A DNA stretch of 64,000 nt from Symbiodinium kawagutii (GCA_009767595.1 VSDK01018756.1:50772-114771), one strand, 5' to 3'; positions 44,275 through 54,370 are shown, counted from the first letter of the stretch. Notes: generated by a model from the sequence alone, not told the origin. A program made the numbers and translations.

Positions 44275-44463
44275 TCATGTGAAGCCACATTTCTGGTACT
44301 CCTGCACCAGTGCATCTGAGCTCCCAACCTCATTGAAGCTCTCGTCTCCACCTACGAATGTCAGACTTCGAGGACCCTTGAAACATCTTAAAACATTGGG
44401 AACGGTGCGGAAACTCTCGCGCCCACTTTGTATTGTTGCCCAATGCTTTTTTGGGACCCACAT
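44275..44463 (-). CDS. small ORF or terminal exon, unknown
   Basis: ATG at 44463, 62 codons to TGA. Plausible soluble peptide (WATIQSGRESFRTVPNVLRC; GGDESFNEVGSSDALVQEYQ). Could be a terminal exon starting at CCAAAAAAG|C. Confidence 0.58.
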   Translation of the reverse strand: MWVPKKHWATIQSGRESFRTVPNVLRCFKGPRSLTFVGGDESFNEVGSSDALVQEYQKCGFT

Positions 44464-44559
44464 TATTTCCAAGAGTAGTTCACTTTGTGCACTTAGGAGT
44501 TACATCAACAAAATGGCAGCTACTTTGTCATGAAACAAAACCGCATAAGCAAAGTATGT

Positions 44560-44694
44560 ACAATGAATGCAGGAGTTGTCCGTTAGCTTGAAGGACCAAA
44601 CCGAATGCCTAAACCTTTCGCAATCCAGAAAAACAACCTTCTGTGGCCGGAAACTGTGGGAAACCAGTTGAATTTCACTCTTGGCTCTCAACAA
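44560..44694 (-). CDS. exon candidate upstream of 44275-44463
   Basis: Reads AKSEIQLVSHSFRPQKVVFL then DCERFRHSVWSFKLTDN to a CATT|GTACAT donor. 5' border not seen; the plus strand is open too. Confidence 0.4.
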
Positions 44695-45339
44695 ATCCCA
44701 ATAGTAGTAAGAAAAAGTAGCCTCGTCATCTCAATATTACACTTCCAAAATTTGCGTGTTTTATCAGAGCCTTACAGTACTAGTTATATAGTTGGAAGCC
44801 AAAAAATTGAATGGTTTCCTCAGTGCCTATCCGTAGAATGTCTGCACATGCCATGCAGCGTGCAAACAAAAAATGGATATTCCGTTCTTGTCCCGAGATC
44901 GCTCTGACTCCATCTCCAGCCTTTAAGGTCAGTGTGGATGCCAGAAGCCAGCCGCTTCAGCCATGCCAGTAGAGTCTGGCAGTCGGATCGCTTTTGATGT
45001 CAGAGAAGAGGTGTCCACATGGCTGGTTTTGACAATTTGAACCTCTTTTTAACAATCAGAAGAGTAGAAATGTGTAGAAATGATTCTGAAATGACCATCG
45101 GAAACTTTAAATCGGCGCTGACTCTGGACGAATCTCTGATGCTGATCTAGACTACAGGTCTGAGCCGGAATCCCCTGTTGACATTCGTCACTTCAAACCT
45201 TTCCCAGAATGGACGATCGTAACCCCCACGTGATGGGATGTAATTCAATCTTTCACGATCATTGTAGAACATACTTATTGTGTGCAGCCATTTTTTTGGA
45301 TGAGTTCAAAGAGTTTTCACCACTAGGTGCTACTAGGCT

Positions 45340-45759
45340 TTGCTGGTGATTTGGAGTCTGAGCTCTGAACTTGGGAATGGAAGCCTAAGGCTGCACGCAA
45401 GACCATGCACCGCCCCAATTCACTCTGACGCCAACAGCTTTTGGATTTTGGAGGTCCCAAATATGTCTATCACCGTCTATCCATCATACGTTCATGGAAC
45501 TGTAACAGTCCTGGAGCTTTTTTTTGAGGACGAGGCAAAAAAAAGCGATCCGTTGATCCCGGCGACCCTCAGGTTTGCACGTGCAGCTCTCCCAGCAAAT
45601 CCATCCTCAATGCGTTGTCCAAAGGCCTGGAGATATCAAACAACAAGTGCAGCCATTGCTGAAGAGAAAAGTTCCAAAGACATACCTCACCTGGGACCAT
45701 TTCCAAAGATCTACTTTGAACGCCAGAATGAGAGGATAGATCAGGATAGATCAGGATAG
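45340..45759 (+). CDS. 139-codon open frame, doubtful
   Basis: Includes ITVYPSYVHGTVTVLELFFE. No splice evidence. A short minus exon candidate lies inside it, so one of the two is wrong. The end is a GATAGATCAG x3 repeat. Confidence 0.25.
   Translation: MLVIWSLSSELGNGSLRLHARPCTAPIHSDANSFWILEVPNMSITVYPSYVHGTVTVLELFFEDEAKKSDPLIPATLRFARAALPANPSSMRCPKAWRYQTTSAAIAEEKSSKDIPHLGPFPKIYFERQNERIDQDRSG
45567..45626 (-). CDS. 20-codon exon candidate
   Basis: Acceptor TTGTTTGATATCTCCAG|G, donor AACCTGAGG|GTCGCC, exactly 20 codons (AFGQRIEDGFAGRAARANLR). Confidence 0.4.
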
Positions 45760-46128
45760 ATCAGCAGAGTAGGTGTCTTTCTCGGTAGTGGTGTTACCCA
45801 TCAACTGCAGCGGCTTGTAGCGCTGTGCGTTGCCTTGCGGCACCTCATGGCCTCGCCTCCAAGAGATCTTCGATGTCAATCATGTCCTGTGAGGATGTCG
45901 AGACATGTCGTTCCCTCCACAGTTTCTTTCAGTTGAAATCTTTCAGAATCTTTCACACCTCCCCAAAAGCTCCAAAGATTCCGGAACAGTCTAAGGAACA
46001 TCAAGGAAACTTGGACCTTTTAAATCCTTTTAAGCCTTAAACATCCTTCCCTGAGCTCTGTCCTCGAGTGGACAAATTGCACACTGAGAACAGAAGGCTG
46101 GAGAAGTCTTCTCCAACGACCGAGTCCT

Positions 46129-46380
46129 GTGCAAAGCACGAAAATGGCCGTGTCGGATTTCTATATTCTGGCAACGGGACCAGCAGTTTTGGGCAAAAAT
46201 TTGCTTCTCCGCCAAAGAAATTCAACAAGGCAGGTGAATTTGAGGGTTCTCCATGGAAACACCAACGAACTCATCAGAGTCATCGGATGGGAAAAAGTCT
46301 CCTCGCTTTTGGGTACAGTATGTAATTTACGTCGATTTCCGAGAACTTGCAGCATAAACCTAGGACCTATGGTGCCTTAA
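46129..46380 (+). CDS. exon or small ORF, unknown
   Basis: Frame reads KMAVSDFYILATGPAVLGKN then VNLRVLHGNTNELIRVIGWE to TAA. ATG at 46143. Another plus frame is also open over the first half. Confidence 0.5.
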   Translation: MQSTKMAVSDFYILATGPAVLGKNLLLRQRNSTRQVNLRVLHGNTNELIRVIGWEKVSSLLGTVCNLRRFPRTCSINLGPMVP

Positions 46381-46615
46381 GTTAAGGCTCCGACTCAAAA
46401 AGAAGCTCAGCAGAGGATGGCAGTGGTGTGCAGGCTCCTGAGCATGGCATCTGCCTGCAAGCGTGCGGCTGCTCAGGTTTCATCACTCAGAGAGTCTGCC
46501 ATTTTGTTGGATTGGATAACAGATGGACAATGATGAGTGTCTTGCAAATTGTTGGGTTTTTCGGAACTATAGCGTTAGATTCAGATGAACCATAGAATCC
46601 AAGTGTCCCAAGCTT

Positions 46616-46808
46616 GTGGTTTTCCCCAGACTGGCTGGCCTGGCCTGGCCCCGACTAGCCCCGTCATGTCTGATCTGTACCCGCCACCGACCTGCTCCAG
46701 TGCTCCACGAGCCTCGAGTGCAGAAGTGGCCATACGTAGTCGCTCCAAAGTTCATCCACCTGCGAGCACTTCAATCAATTGCTTGCGGTTGGGTTCCCTT
46801 GATTGCAG
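46616..46808 (+). CDS. exon candidate with strong donor
   Basis: Ends CTTGATTGCAG|GTATAC just before a TA repeat. Two plus frames and one minus frame are open, so the strand is inferred from the donor only. Confidence 0.38.
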
Positions 46809-46817
46809 GTATACATC

Positions 46818-46862
46818 TATATATGTGTGTATACACATATATATATATATATATACACATGG
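46818..46862. repeat. (TA)n microsatellite
   Basis: TATATATGTGTGTATACACA followed by alternating AT. Confidence 0.92.
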
Positions 46863-47309
46863 GGATATGATATACTAAATATAGGCATTAAGCAACGAGT
46901 CGCGTACAAGGTGATTGTTGGATGTTTCACGATTGTTGGTACTTGATGAAGCTGGTAGCAAACGTTGGATATGGTACAAACAATATGATTTATACTATAG
47001 AACATGATATGCATATAGAATCAATTTTCAATTGTGTCATGTATACATACATTTATGGATCATATCTTGAACACGTATTAGATTCTTCCTCAAGAACTGC
47101 CGGCGCAGAGCTACTGCGAAGGTCAAAGCCTCTCCGTCAAAAACGATGAGATCCTGCCTTGAAGCAGCTTGGACTGCGCTTTGACTACATCTTCAATCAT
47201 CTTCATACCTTTTCGTACCTTTTCACACTTTTTCATACCTTTTCCTCCCTTTTCACACTAAGTGTTGATGTTCTCAGTCAGTTGCATGCCAGTCGAAAAA
47301 CAAGAAGTG

Positions 47310-47350
47310 CAATGCTGCAATGCAATGCTGCAATGCAATGCTGCAATCAT
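47310..47350. repeat. 15-bp tandem repeat
   Basis: TGCAATGCTGCAATG repeated about 2.7 times. Confidence 0.9.
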
Positions 47351-47470
47351 GTTCAAAAATTTCAAAAAGTGCAAGGTGCGACAAAGAAACCAACAGCGAA
47401 CACCTTCGAAACGAGTTCTCTGAGCTTCCAGCAACGTGGGCTCACCTCTCTGGGCCTTGGCGCTGACAAC

Positions 47471-47642
47471 CATGGGCCCCGTGGTCGCCGGCTGTGGCTG
47501 CCCCGTTCTCAGGCTCCCAACGATGTGGCGCTCCGAAATGGTCCTGAGAAGGCATGGCCTCAGATGTCGCGGCATGGCATTGCGCTTTAATGGCAAGCCG
47601 TGGTGAGTGCTCTGGTGACTGCTCAGGGTCTGACATCATCTT
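47471..47642 (-). CDS. internal exon, unknown protein
   Basis: Superb acceptor GAATTGACATTTCAG, donor GCCCATG|GTTGTC, 57 codons, polar (KMMSDPEQSPEHSPRLAIKA). A longer overlapping minus frame exists. Only 72 bases separate it from a plus-strand exon. Confidence 0.6.
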
Positions 47643-47714
47643 CTGAAATGTCAATTCACCTGAAATGTTGATCTAATCTGAACACCATCTGATTGATCTT
47701 TGTGGCTCAAACAG

Positions 47715-47817
47715 GTGCAGAAAGAGTTGCTGAGGGAAGGCCTTGTCCGGCATCTTCATCTTCTAAAGCCTGCACATGCTAAGATTGGCTTCAAACTCAA
47801 GCATTGCCTGGACCAAG
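47715..47817 (+). CDS. exon 1 of a three-exon chain, unknown protein
   Basis: Acceptor TGTGGCTCAAACAG|G, donor GGACCAAG|GTTCGA, leaving phase 1. Basic helical peptide (VQKELLREGLVRHLHLLKPA; IGFKLKHCLD). The next exon supplies the two bases needed. Confidence 0.7.
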
Positions 47818-47943
47818 GTTCGAAAGAGAATTGCTTCTTTCACACCATGGGTTTGTCCAGAAATGTTGGTACGTACCAACCATCCAATACTAGCCACGAT
47901 CGATAGGGAACCCACATTGAGGATCATTGAGGATTGATTCCAG

Positions 47944-48012
47944 TCAAGGTCACTGTTTTGGGGAAAACGTACGGAGCGTTAATGCTTCGATTCGCATGCT
48001 GCTTCGTTCACG
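47944..48012 (+). CDS. exon 2 of the chain
   Basis: Acceptor GGATTGATTCCAG, donor TTCACG|GTGCCT, both in the right phase for neighbours. Peptide KVTVLGKTYGALMLRFACCF. A longer open version runs to 48176. Confidence 0.5.
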
Positions 48013-48465
48013 GTGCCTACTGCTTCGCCATACAAAATATTGCCAAACCGTTAGAGGTATCAATCAGTGATCAGCTTGAAGCACTAACAACCCGTACCAA
48101 CATCTACCAACCATGGGACCAGTGTTCACCACTAGCAGTCACTAGCATTCTTCGCACCCAACCATCAGCACTGTAGCACCTGCGGGTAGACATACCAAAG
48201 ACAAAGCCTCAGCAGCGCCAAAGTGTGAACGCCATGGTTCAACATGTTAGCTAATAATGACCTCAAACCACAAATAATTGTGAACCATGAATAAGAAGTC
48301 ACCAATAACGAACCACGAATAAGAGTTAGGCATGAACATATCACAAAGCAAATGATAGCTGACAAATCAATTGTATTCAATAGTCACAATAATTGGCGTA
48401 AGCACACTAGTCACTACTAGTAGTGGTTATAGTTCAACAATGTTCGACATCTTTTCTGTCAAAAG

Positions 48466-48614
48466 CTTCGGTGCCCGGCTCTTTGGTCTGCTCAGCGGAC
48501 CCTTCAACGTCACCTGCAGTTCGGTCTGTTGATGACATGAGACGCAAACACGACACGTTTTTAAGGCAGGAAAAAGAAGCTCTTTGCGCGGACTATCGAC
48601 TCAAACGGCTCTAG
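48466..48614 (+). CDS. exon 3, terminal
   Basis: Acceptor CATCTTTTCTGTCAAAAG, two bases completing the split codon, then 48 residues to TAG (PAVRSVDDMRRKHDTFLRQE, basic end RLKRL). Confidence 0.68.
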
Positions 48615-48963
48615 AATTACTACAAGAAGAGATAAAATATGATAAAATCTCAAATCCAAAAAGCAAACGCAAAAAGATCAAAAAGAAATCCTTGACCTCC
48701 AATGACCACACCTCTACTCTGTACACAAGAAAGGTGCCATCAATCGAACTGAGATTCTAGAAAGGGTAGCAAAACGCTTGCTGGAACTGAGGCCACATCT
48801 TTGACTTGACGCGGCTTCCATCGCCTGTGCCAAGTCACTGACTGCCAAATGTTAGGCCCTGGAACTGCCAAGAGATACCAAGCGCGCTTGAAGGAAGAGC
48901 ATTTCTTCGCAGTTGGGGAATCACATGTGAATTTGCCGACAGGAGTGCAACAGGACGACAAAC

Positions 48964-49043
48964 CTTGAGGCCAATGCATCCAGAAAAAAAACTGGCTGGG
49001 GGTTGGAGGTTTTGCTGCTGACAATGTCGATGTCGCTGTCCAT
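48964..49043 (-). CDS. possible first exon
   Basis: ATG at 49043 followed by an acidic start (MDSDIDIVSSKTSNPQ) and FFLDALASR to a GCCTCAAG|GTTTGT donor. Downstream minus frames (48740-48930) could hold the next exon. Confidence 0.45.
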
Positions 49044-49116
49044 GATGAGGAGGAGGACAGTGATGAGTCTCATTATCATTATCATGTTCATTACTGTTTT
49101 AACTAGTTAAAATTAA

Positions 49117-49345
49117 CCTGTCAATAACAAACCCCCCTTAATAAAGTACATCCAAAATTTTGGGGCAACCAAATTTGGTGGAAAAACATCCTGAACAACA
49201 CTAAAGTAGATTAGCAATACTAAAGTAGATTCGGATTTCTTGCCCATTGGATTTCTTATTCGTCAATTTAAAACAGCGGATCCTCCCAAATAATTTTCTA
49301 TAACTTTATTTAGGGGGTATTGAAAGAAGGGGGGTTATTTACAGG
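49117..49345. mobile_element. candidate MITE with imperfect terminal inverted repeats
   Basis: The left end CCTGTCAATAACAAACCCCC and the right end, read on the other strand, CCTGTAAATAACCCCCCTTC match for about 20 bp with one small gap. Inner AATAAAGT copies also face each other. The 229-bp interior is AT-rich and non-coding. No target-site duplication could be confirmed. Confidence 0.42.
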
Positions 49346-49774
49346 GAAACATTACCACTTATCACAAATGCTACTGCAATATCCAATCATGAATCATCAC
49401 CAAGATTGCCACTGTTACTGGTATTGCCAGATTCTTACAAGCATGATCAAACCATTCTCAAACCGGCGACCCATGGCCAAGAGAGTATGCTGAGGCATGG
49501 CCGCTACCAGTTGCCAGTCTTCATACAGGTCAAGGTTCTCAGATGTTCTCAGTATCATTTTGAAAGTGAACGGGCACACATTGGGAGGTCCGCCAACGAC
49601 TTGCACTGTGCAAGCTTGGTTAACTGGCTTTACACTATGATTTTCGGCCCAAGGATATGCCTATCCCGCATTGATAAAGTTGATCGTTCCATATCGTTCC
49701 ATTTGCACCGGGCTCGATCAACTTTCAGTCTGTACATACAACATCATACAACCGCTTAGGGCTATTCGTTTGTA

Positions 49775-49787
49775 AATCTGAGCAAAG
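49775..49787. repeat. 13-bp direct repeat, 3' side of kinase gene
   Basis: AATCTGAGCAAAG, identical to 51102-51114. In gene orientation it directly follows the A-rich tract; interpreted as a target-site duplication. Confidence 0.75.
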
Positions 49788-49806
49788 TTTTTTTTTCATC
49801 TTTTTT
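49788..49806 (-). other. A-rich tract at the gene's 3' end (poly(A) remnant)
   Basis: Read on the minus strand it is AAAAAAGATGAAAAAAAAA, 45 bases after the kinase stop codon and touching the direct repeat. It fits the tail of a reverse-transcribed mRNA. Confidence 0.65.
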
Positions 49807-49851
49807 CCGCTCAGATCCGAATCCAGCCATTGCAATGTGGCAAGTTGACCA

Positions 49852-51039
49852 TCAAGCAAATTTGACTTGAAGGCATGGAGCGATCTTGCCGCCATCAGCA
49901 GAATGCATTGCCATGAGGCCTCGTCCAGCAGCAGCCACAGTACTGCAGGATGTATGAAACATCGAATGAAAATGAAAACCAGTCTCCAGCGTCATTGCAG
50001 GCTCCTTGTGGATGACTTCGTCAGAAATCGCTTTGTATGGGACTTTGCTGCTCGATTCCTCCTTGAGAAGTTCAAGCGCAATAGGTGTTGGCGATGTTGT
50101 TGAAGCCTGCGCTAGGCTTCGCTTCCAAACTTCATAAGTTTCACAGAATGGGGTAGCCATCCCACTCTTCCCATCTTTGTAGCCCGACCAATCGAACATA
50201 TCAAAAAATGGATGCTCTTGGACTTCTTTGGCTCCAAATCGCATGGAGCTGTCCTGCGCACATAGGCCGTGCACAAGGTCTGACCCTGGGCCCTCCAGAA
50301 GCCCAGCGGGAATCCCTTGCCGGACCTTCTGCTCGATCGCCGCAAATTTGCCGAAGCGCCAATCGCCCAGCTCGGCATCAAAGACTGGGCTTCTGCCGCT
50401 CAAAAGTTCGGCTGCAATGACTCCAGCGCTCCACCAATCCACGGGGAAAGAATGTGGCACTTCCCTGTTTTGATGATGCGCTAGGAGCTCTGGCGCAGCA
50501 TAGGCGGGCGAGCACTGCGATGGGCGAATCTCGTCTGCAAACTTTGCCGCGCCAAAATCTCCCAACTTTGGCACCAGCATCTCAGTCCAGAAGATGTTCT
50601 CTGGCTTCACGTCTCGATGCACTACACCTTTGCCTTGCAGGTGCTCCAAAGCAAGGGTCAACCCTGCCATCAGAAACCGAACCGATTTCTCATCTCCATG
50701 ACAAAGGCCTTGTGGCTCAAAGTGATGGAAAAAGTTTAGCAAATCTCCCGCACCACACAATTCCACCACCAAGCAAACGCTGTCTGTGGTGGTAAGGAAG
50801 TCCAGCAGCTGAACCAAGTTCGGGTGGCTTCCCAGGTGCTGCATCAGAGCGATCTCATGATCACCTCCTCCTGTCCAGCGCGAAACTCTCTTCAGGGCCG
50901 CTTCAACGTTCGATGTCTTATTCTTCACATGGAGCACCTGGCCAAAAGTACCCTCGCCCAAAGAAGCCACGGCATCATAGGTGTCCTCCCACCGTGGCAT
51001 TCGTTTCTTAATGACGTTAACCTTCAGCTTTGGAGCCAT
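49852..51039 (-). CDS. serine/threonine protein kinase, AGC-like, intronless
   Basis: A 395-residue protein from the first true ATG (51039); the frame is open nine codons further but lacks an earlier ATG. It should phosphorylate Ser/Thr of unknown targets in the cytosol or nucleus; no signal peptide or membrane segment. All core kinase motifs are present: glycine loop GEGTFGQV (about 28-35), lysine in AALKR (50), glutamate in HEIALM (62), catalytic HRDVKPEN (141-148), DFG (161-163), APE (182-184) and PVDWWSAGV (200-208). The DWW form and the short HPFFDMFDW end of the domain (near 285) recall the AGC group; this is inference. The last 110 residues are low in recognisable motifs. The gene has no introns, unlike its neighbours, and is flanked by a direct repeat and an A tract, so it is probably a retrocopy whose frame is still intact. 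Confidence 0.93.
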   Translation of the reverse strand: MAPKLKVNVIKKRMPRWEDTYDAVASLGEGTFGQVLHVKNKTSNVEAALKRVSRWTGGGDHEIALMQHLGSHPNLVQLLDFLTTTDSVCLVVELCGAGDLLNFFHHFEPQGLCHGDEKSVRFLMAGLTLALEHLQGKGVVHRDVKPENIFWTEMLVPKLGDFGAAKFADEIRPSQCSPAYAAPELLAHHQNREVPHSFPVDWWSAGVIAAELLSGRSPVFDAELGDWRFGKFAAIEQKVRQGIPAGLLEGPGSDLVHGLCAQDSSMRFGAKEVQEHPFFDMFDWSGYKDGKSGMATPFCETYEVWKRSLAQASTTSPTPIALELLKEESSSKVPYKAISDEVIHKEPAMTLETGFHFHSMFHTSCSTVAAAGRGLMAMHSADGGKIAPCLQVKFA

Positions 51040-51101
51040 GGCTTCAAACAGTCTAGAAGTAGACAAAGACTACACGCTCTAAGAAGTTGGATACTCACTC
51101 T

Positions 51102-51114
51102 AATCTGAGCAAAG
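51102..51114. repeat. 13-bp direct repeat, 5' side of kinase gene
   Basis: AATCTGAGCAAAG, 63 bases upstream of the kinase ATG; exact match to 49775-49787. Confidence 0.75.
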
Positions 51115-51302
51115 CTCTTTGGTCAGCCGATCGTGAAGCGGTGCCATCGTGATAAAAAGATATATAGAGGTGTCATGCGAATTGCACCAATAAATCCTGG
51201 AGTTGGAAACCTGATCGAAACTGTCAAAAATGCTACGGCACAATATCTGAATCTGATTTGGATATACTTGGCTGCTAAATCTCATGCCAGATCATGCCAC
51301 TC

Positions 51303-51435
51303 CTAATCTTCGTCCAACATCGGATCAGCGAGAAGATCTGCCTTCAGCAAGACCGACTTCCCCGAACATGCCGGGCCCGTCAACACTGTCGCCTCAGGGG
51401 TGAGGAAGGGGTCATGGCCATGGTGACCCACCCTG
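51303..51435 (-). CDS. exon with Walker A P-loop
   Basis: A long T-rich tract ending TTTTTCAG gives a strong acceptor. The exon reads HDPFLTPEATVLTGPACSGK, so G-P-A-C-S-G-K-S (51377-51354) is a Walker A motif followed by VLLK, then ends DPMLDED-TAG. The TGPxxSGKSxxLK pattern resembles the MutS ATPase family, but other P-loop families cannot be excluded. The stop comes only 17 codons after the motif, so either a donor (for example AAG|GCAGAT) is used or this is a remnant. It lies just outside the kinase insertion. Confidence 0.5.
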
Positions 51436-51881
51436 CTGAAAAATGAAAAAATGAAAAAAATATCCTCAAGTTTTACGCATTCCAAATTTGTTTCCTTGGT
51501 TTCAAAGATCCCCAAAAGCCACCATTTCAACAAGTGGCTCGTCCACTGGTCACATGCTGGTAGACCTCCACGGCTGCCAAAGCCATCCGGCCGGAGCCCT
51601 GCTCCAAGAGTCTGTGAAACGAAACCAACAAGGCAAAGCTGTGAAAAACCTATCATCCATAGCTTGGAAAGCCGCAAGTGAGGACACCTTTTTGGTCTCC
51701 AAAAAAGGAGATCCATGGCGAAGTCTGGCCTCTTCGGTCCTCGACCTGTGTAGCTGCAATGTTGGGTCTCCGAAGTGACACCTTCCTAAAGACTGGGAGA
51801 AAAGCAAAGCCCCCATGAATACACCTGACAGGATTTCCTGTGCACCAATCTGGGGCAGTCACCACACAAACACTCCCCCAC

Positions 51882-52012
51882 TTACTTCCCCGAAGATTGG
51901 GAGCGGTATGGGCAAGTTCCCATGCAAAGAAGTGTCAAGATTTGAGTCTGACGCACAAGATTCTTGGCTTGGCTCTCAGATTCCTGCCAATGCTTTCGCC
52001 CGGAAGAAAGGC
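51882..52012 (-). CDS. terminal exon candidate, unknown
   Basis: Acceptor CATCACACACACTCAG|G then LSSGRKHWQESESQAKNLVR and on to TGA. Peptide ordinary; the same frame continues upstream as CT-rich low complexity. Confidence 0.42.
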
Positions 52013-52414
52013 CTGAGTGTGTGTGATGCTCAAACAGCTTTGTTTCAAGTTCGAATCTGTGTACTGTATGTATACATGGTCCTGCTGGTGACAAACAACA
52101 ACCTCCACGAAAGGAAGAGCAACAGGAAGAGCAACAGCAACAGCAGCAAAAAGAAAGACAAGGAACTTTCACATCCATGTCACTTTGCGCCAATGTTGAT
52201 TGACCAAATATTCCACCTATAGACGGCCATACAGGCCATACATCGCCAAAGCTTAGCGGACTCGATGACTAGCCATCCAGGGTGCCAAACCCAGAGCCTT
52301 GCACAAGGTCTCGACCTCACAATGACTTCACAGCAGGACTTCACTGCAGAGAGCTGCACAAGGTCTCTATATTCGTCTAGCCAATCAGAGAGACCAACCA
52401 TTGCAGCAACTGCC

Positions 52415-52562
52415 ACATATGGTGGTTTCTTAAAATAGGGGTGGCCCCGAATCATCCTTTATATTAACCGTTCATAATAATGAACTAACCATTTTATACC
52501 TATTGTTCCCTGCCACCGGGTACCCCCGAATCATCCAATATTCGTTGTTGATAGTAACAAAC
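52415..52562. repeat. dispersed repeat copies 3 and 3b
   Basis: ATATGGTGGTTTCTTAAAAT, then CGAATCATCCTTTATATT, AACCGTTCATAATAATGAAC and AACCATTTT; a second partial copy follows at once (GGGTACCCCCGAATCATCCA). Best match to 56880-57010. Confidence 0.75.
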
Positions 52563-53100
52563 CCACCATAGGCAGCAACCATCCCTCGCACCTCTCTGGC
52601 CAACTGCAGGCCGCTGCTGCAGGTCAAGGGATCCTGGTTCCCCAAAATTGCAAATGTTTCGCAAAATGTTTCGCAACCTGAGAGATCTCTTTTTGATACA
52701 ATGGCATGGCATCTGGAGACTTAATTTCACTGAAGTTTTGTGATGTTGATGATGTCTACACTAATTCGGAAGAATCAACAGTTTGATCTGATTTCAACCG
52801 CTGTGTTCATCTTACATTGAAACATCCGACGCTCGCTCTCTCTCTCCCTCTCTCTCTGTGCACTGTGCACGGCTGAGTTTAGGAGAGAATTTGGTATGGC
52901 TCCTTCACAGTGGGATCCTCTCCATTGGCCTCGAGCGTCTCAAAATGAAACATGGCTTGACAACATAGGCTGACTCTGACTTCAAGGGCTTGAGATACAA
53001 TAGCCGTATTCCAGTCCAAGCAGAATCACTGTGGTCGCACTATGTTGCATGTCAAACTCAGCAGAATTCAACGGCTTCTCAAAATAAAAAGCTTAAGGCA
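52563..53100. other. no gene seen
   Basis: No supported exon. A (CT)n run at 52832-52858. Confidence 0.45.
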
Positions 53101-53105
53101 AGCAC

Positions 53106-53178
53106 CAATTCGTTTAAGAGTTCGCTTTGTGCACTCAGCACTGCGTTGCCATCGGCTCCTGGGTGGGCTTCCCAAATG
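53106..53178 (-). CDS. short internal exon, unknown
   Basis: Acceptor GTGTGATCCTTAG, donor GAATTG|GTGCTT, 24 codons (IWEAHPGADGNAVLSAQSEL). Confidence 0.5.
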
Positions 53179-53522
53179 CTAAGGATCACACCGCACCAGC
53201 GTAAGGATCTGAAAGGGATCCCCCGCTCAAAAATGCACAAAGTTGATGGGGAAACGAATGGTTTGGTATGATAGCCCAGTTGCCTGAAGGCCTTCCTGTC
53301 ACGACTGTCAACTGTTGGCTGTTAACTCTCTTCCAGGCCTAGCAGACTGCGACGATGAAGACTACCTGAGCACAGGATCCTGAAACAGCTACTCCAGCTT
53401 TCAAGACAAGGGGACTCCTAAGGGGACCATGGATTTCCGGTGAAATTTTCCTAGTCGCAGGGCATCACCGCCGTTGATTTTCTCATCCCACAAGGCTCAC
53501 GAGTCGGGTCCCACTGCTACCG

Positions 53523-54011
53523 TTGCCTTCTCCTGGAGAAAGAGCGAGGACCGCAGAGAGGACCGTGTCTGACATCGTGGCATCTCCTCTTTTCGCCTCA
53601 GAAACTGGGGAGTGGAGTGGCAACATCGGGAACAAGATGAACAATGCAACATATAACAATTGTGGGTGCTACGATTGCTGGCCATCACAAATCATCAACT
53701 CTTGCTGTGAGCCAACCACTGCAAACCTCATCCACCAAAAGGATGCACTTTGCACCAATTGTGCTACTGTCATATCCGGTTGTTGTTGTCGCAATCGGGT
53801 GAAGACTTTGGAGGTTACACGATTCGTTTACATTCTCTGGTGCAGATTGTCATATTGCAAAACATGTCAAACCTGTCGTCTCCAGGTGCAGGTCTTCAAG
53901 TTTAGAGCTTGGGAGTGGCAATGGCAGCATCGTGTTTCTGTTTCGCAGCCTGCCTTGCCGGCGGCAGCCACTGCTTGTCGCAAACGACGGAGACCTCATG
54001 TACTTTTGTGA
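53523..54011 (+). CDS. 162-codon open frame, doubtful
   Basis: Cysteine-rich middle (NNCGCYDC, SGCCCRNR). No splice support, no family recognised; may be chance. Confidence 0.2.
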   Translation: MPSPGERARTAERTVSDIVASPLFASETGEWSGNIGNKMNNATYNNCGCYDCWPSQIINSCCEPTTANLIHQKDALCTNCATVISGCCCRNRVKTLEVTRFVYILWCRLSYCKTCQTCRLQVQVFKFRAWEWQWQHRVSVSQPALPAAATACRKRRRPHVLL

Positions 54012-54219
54012 TCTACAGACCCTGCCATTTGCATCTGAGTTTGCATTGAGTGCTAGACCACAAGATTGCAGTTTCTGCCTTGGAACAAATGAGTTCGGAT
54101 GAGCAATCCTGAAATGTCTCATGTTGAGATATGCTGAGCCCCTACGAAGAGAGCTCGCTGGGGCTATTGCGGTCCACTACCTGCATTGACCTCGGTGACA
54201 GTCGAGTCGAGGACTTGAC

Positions 54220-54370
54220 CCAGTCGAAAGAATCGATCTTGGCAGCTGACGATTTCATGAGCTTTCTGCAGAAGTCCCTTGGACAAGTGCTCTGCAACCT
54301 GTGCCGACTTCAGTGATTTCACTCCTAACATCAAACACATATGAACACCTGACTTCTCACTGGTGGTCAT
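54220..54370 (-). CDS. exon 3 of a phase-consistent chain
   Basis: Acceptor GGGTGTAATAG, phase 0, 50 codons to a GACTGG|GTCAAG donor. Peptide MTTSEKSGVHMCLMLGVKSL then AEHLSKGLLQKAHEI. It follows the exon at 54581 in phase. Confidence 0.6.

Noticed and set aside
49867-51108. Plus-strand frames opposite the kinase
   Set aside because: Shadows of the kinase coding sequence.
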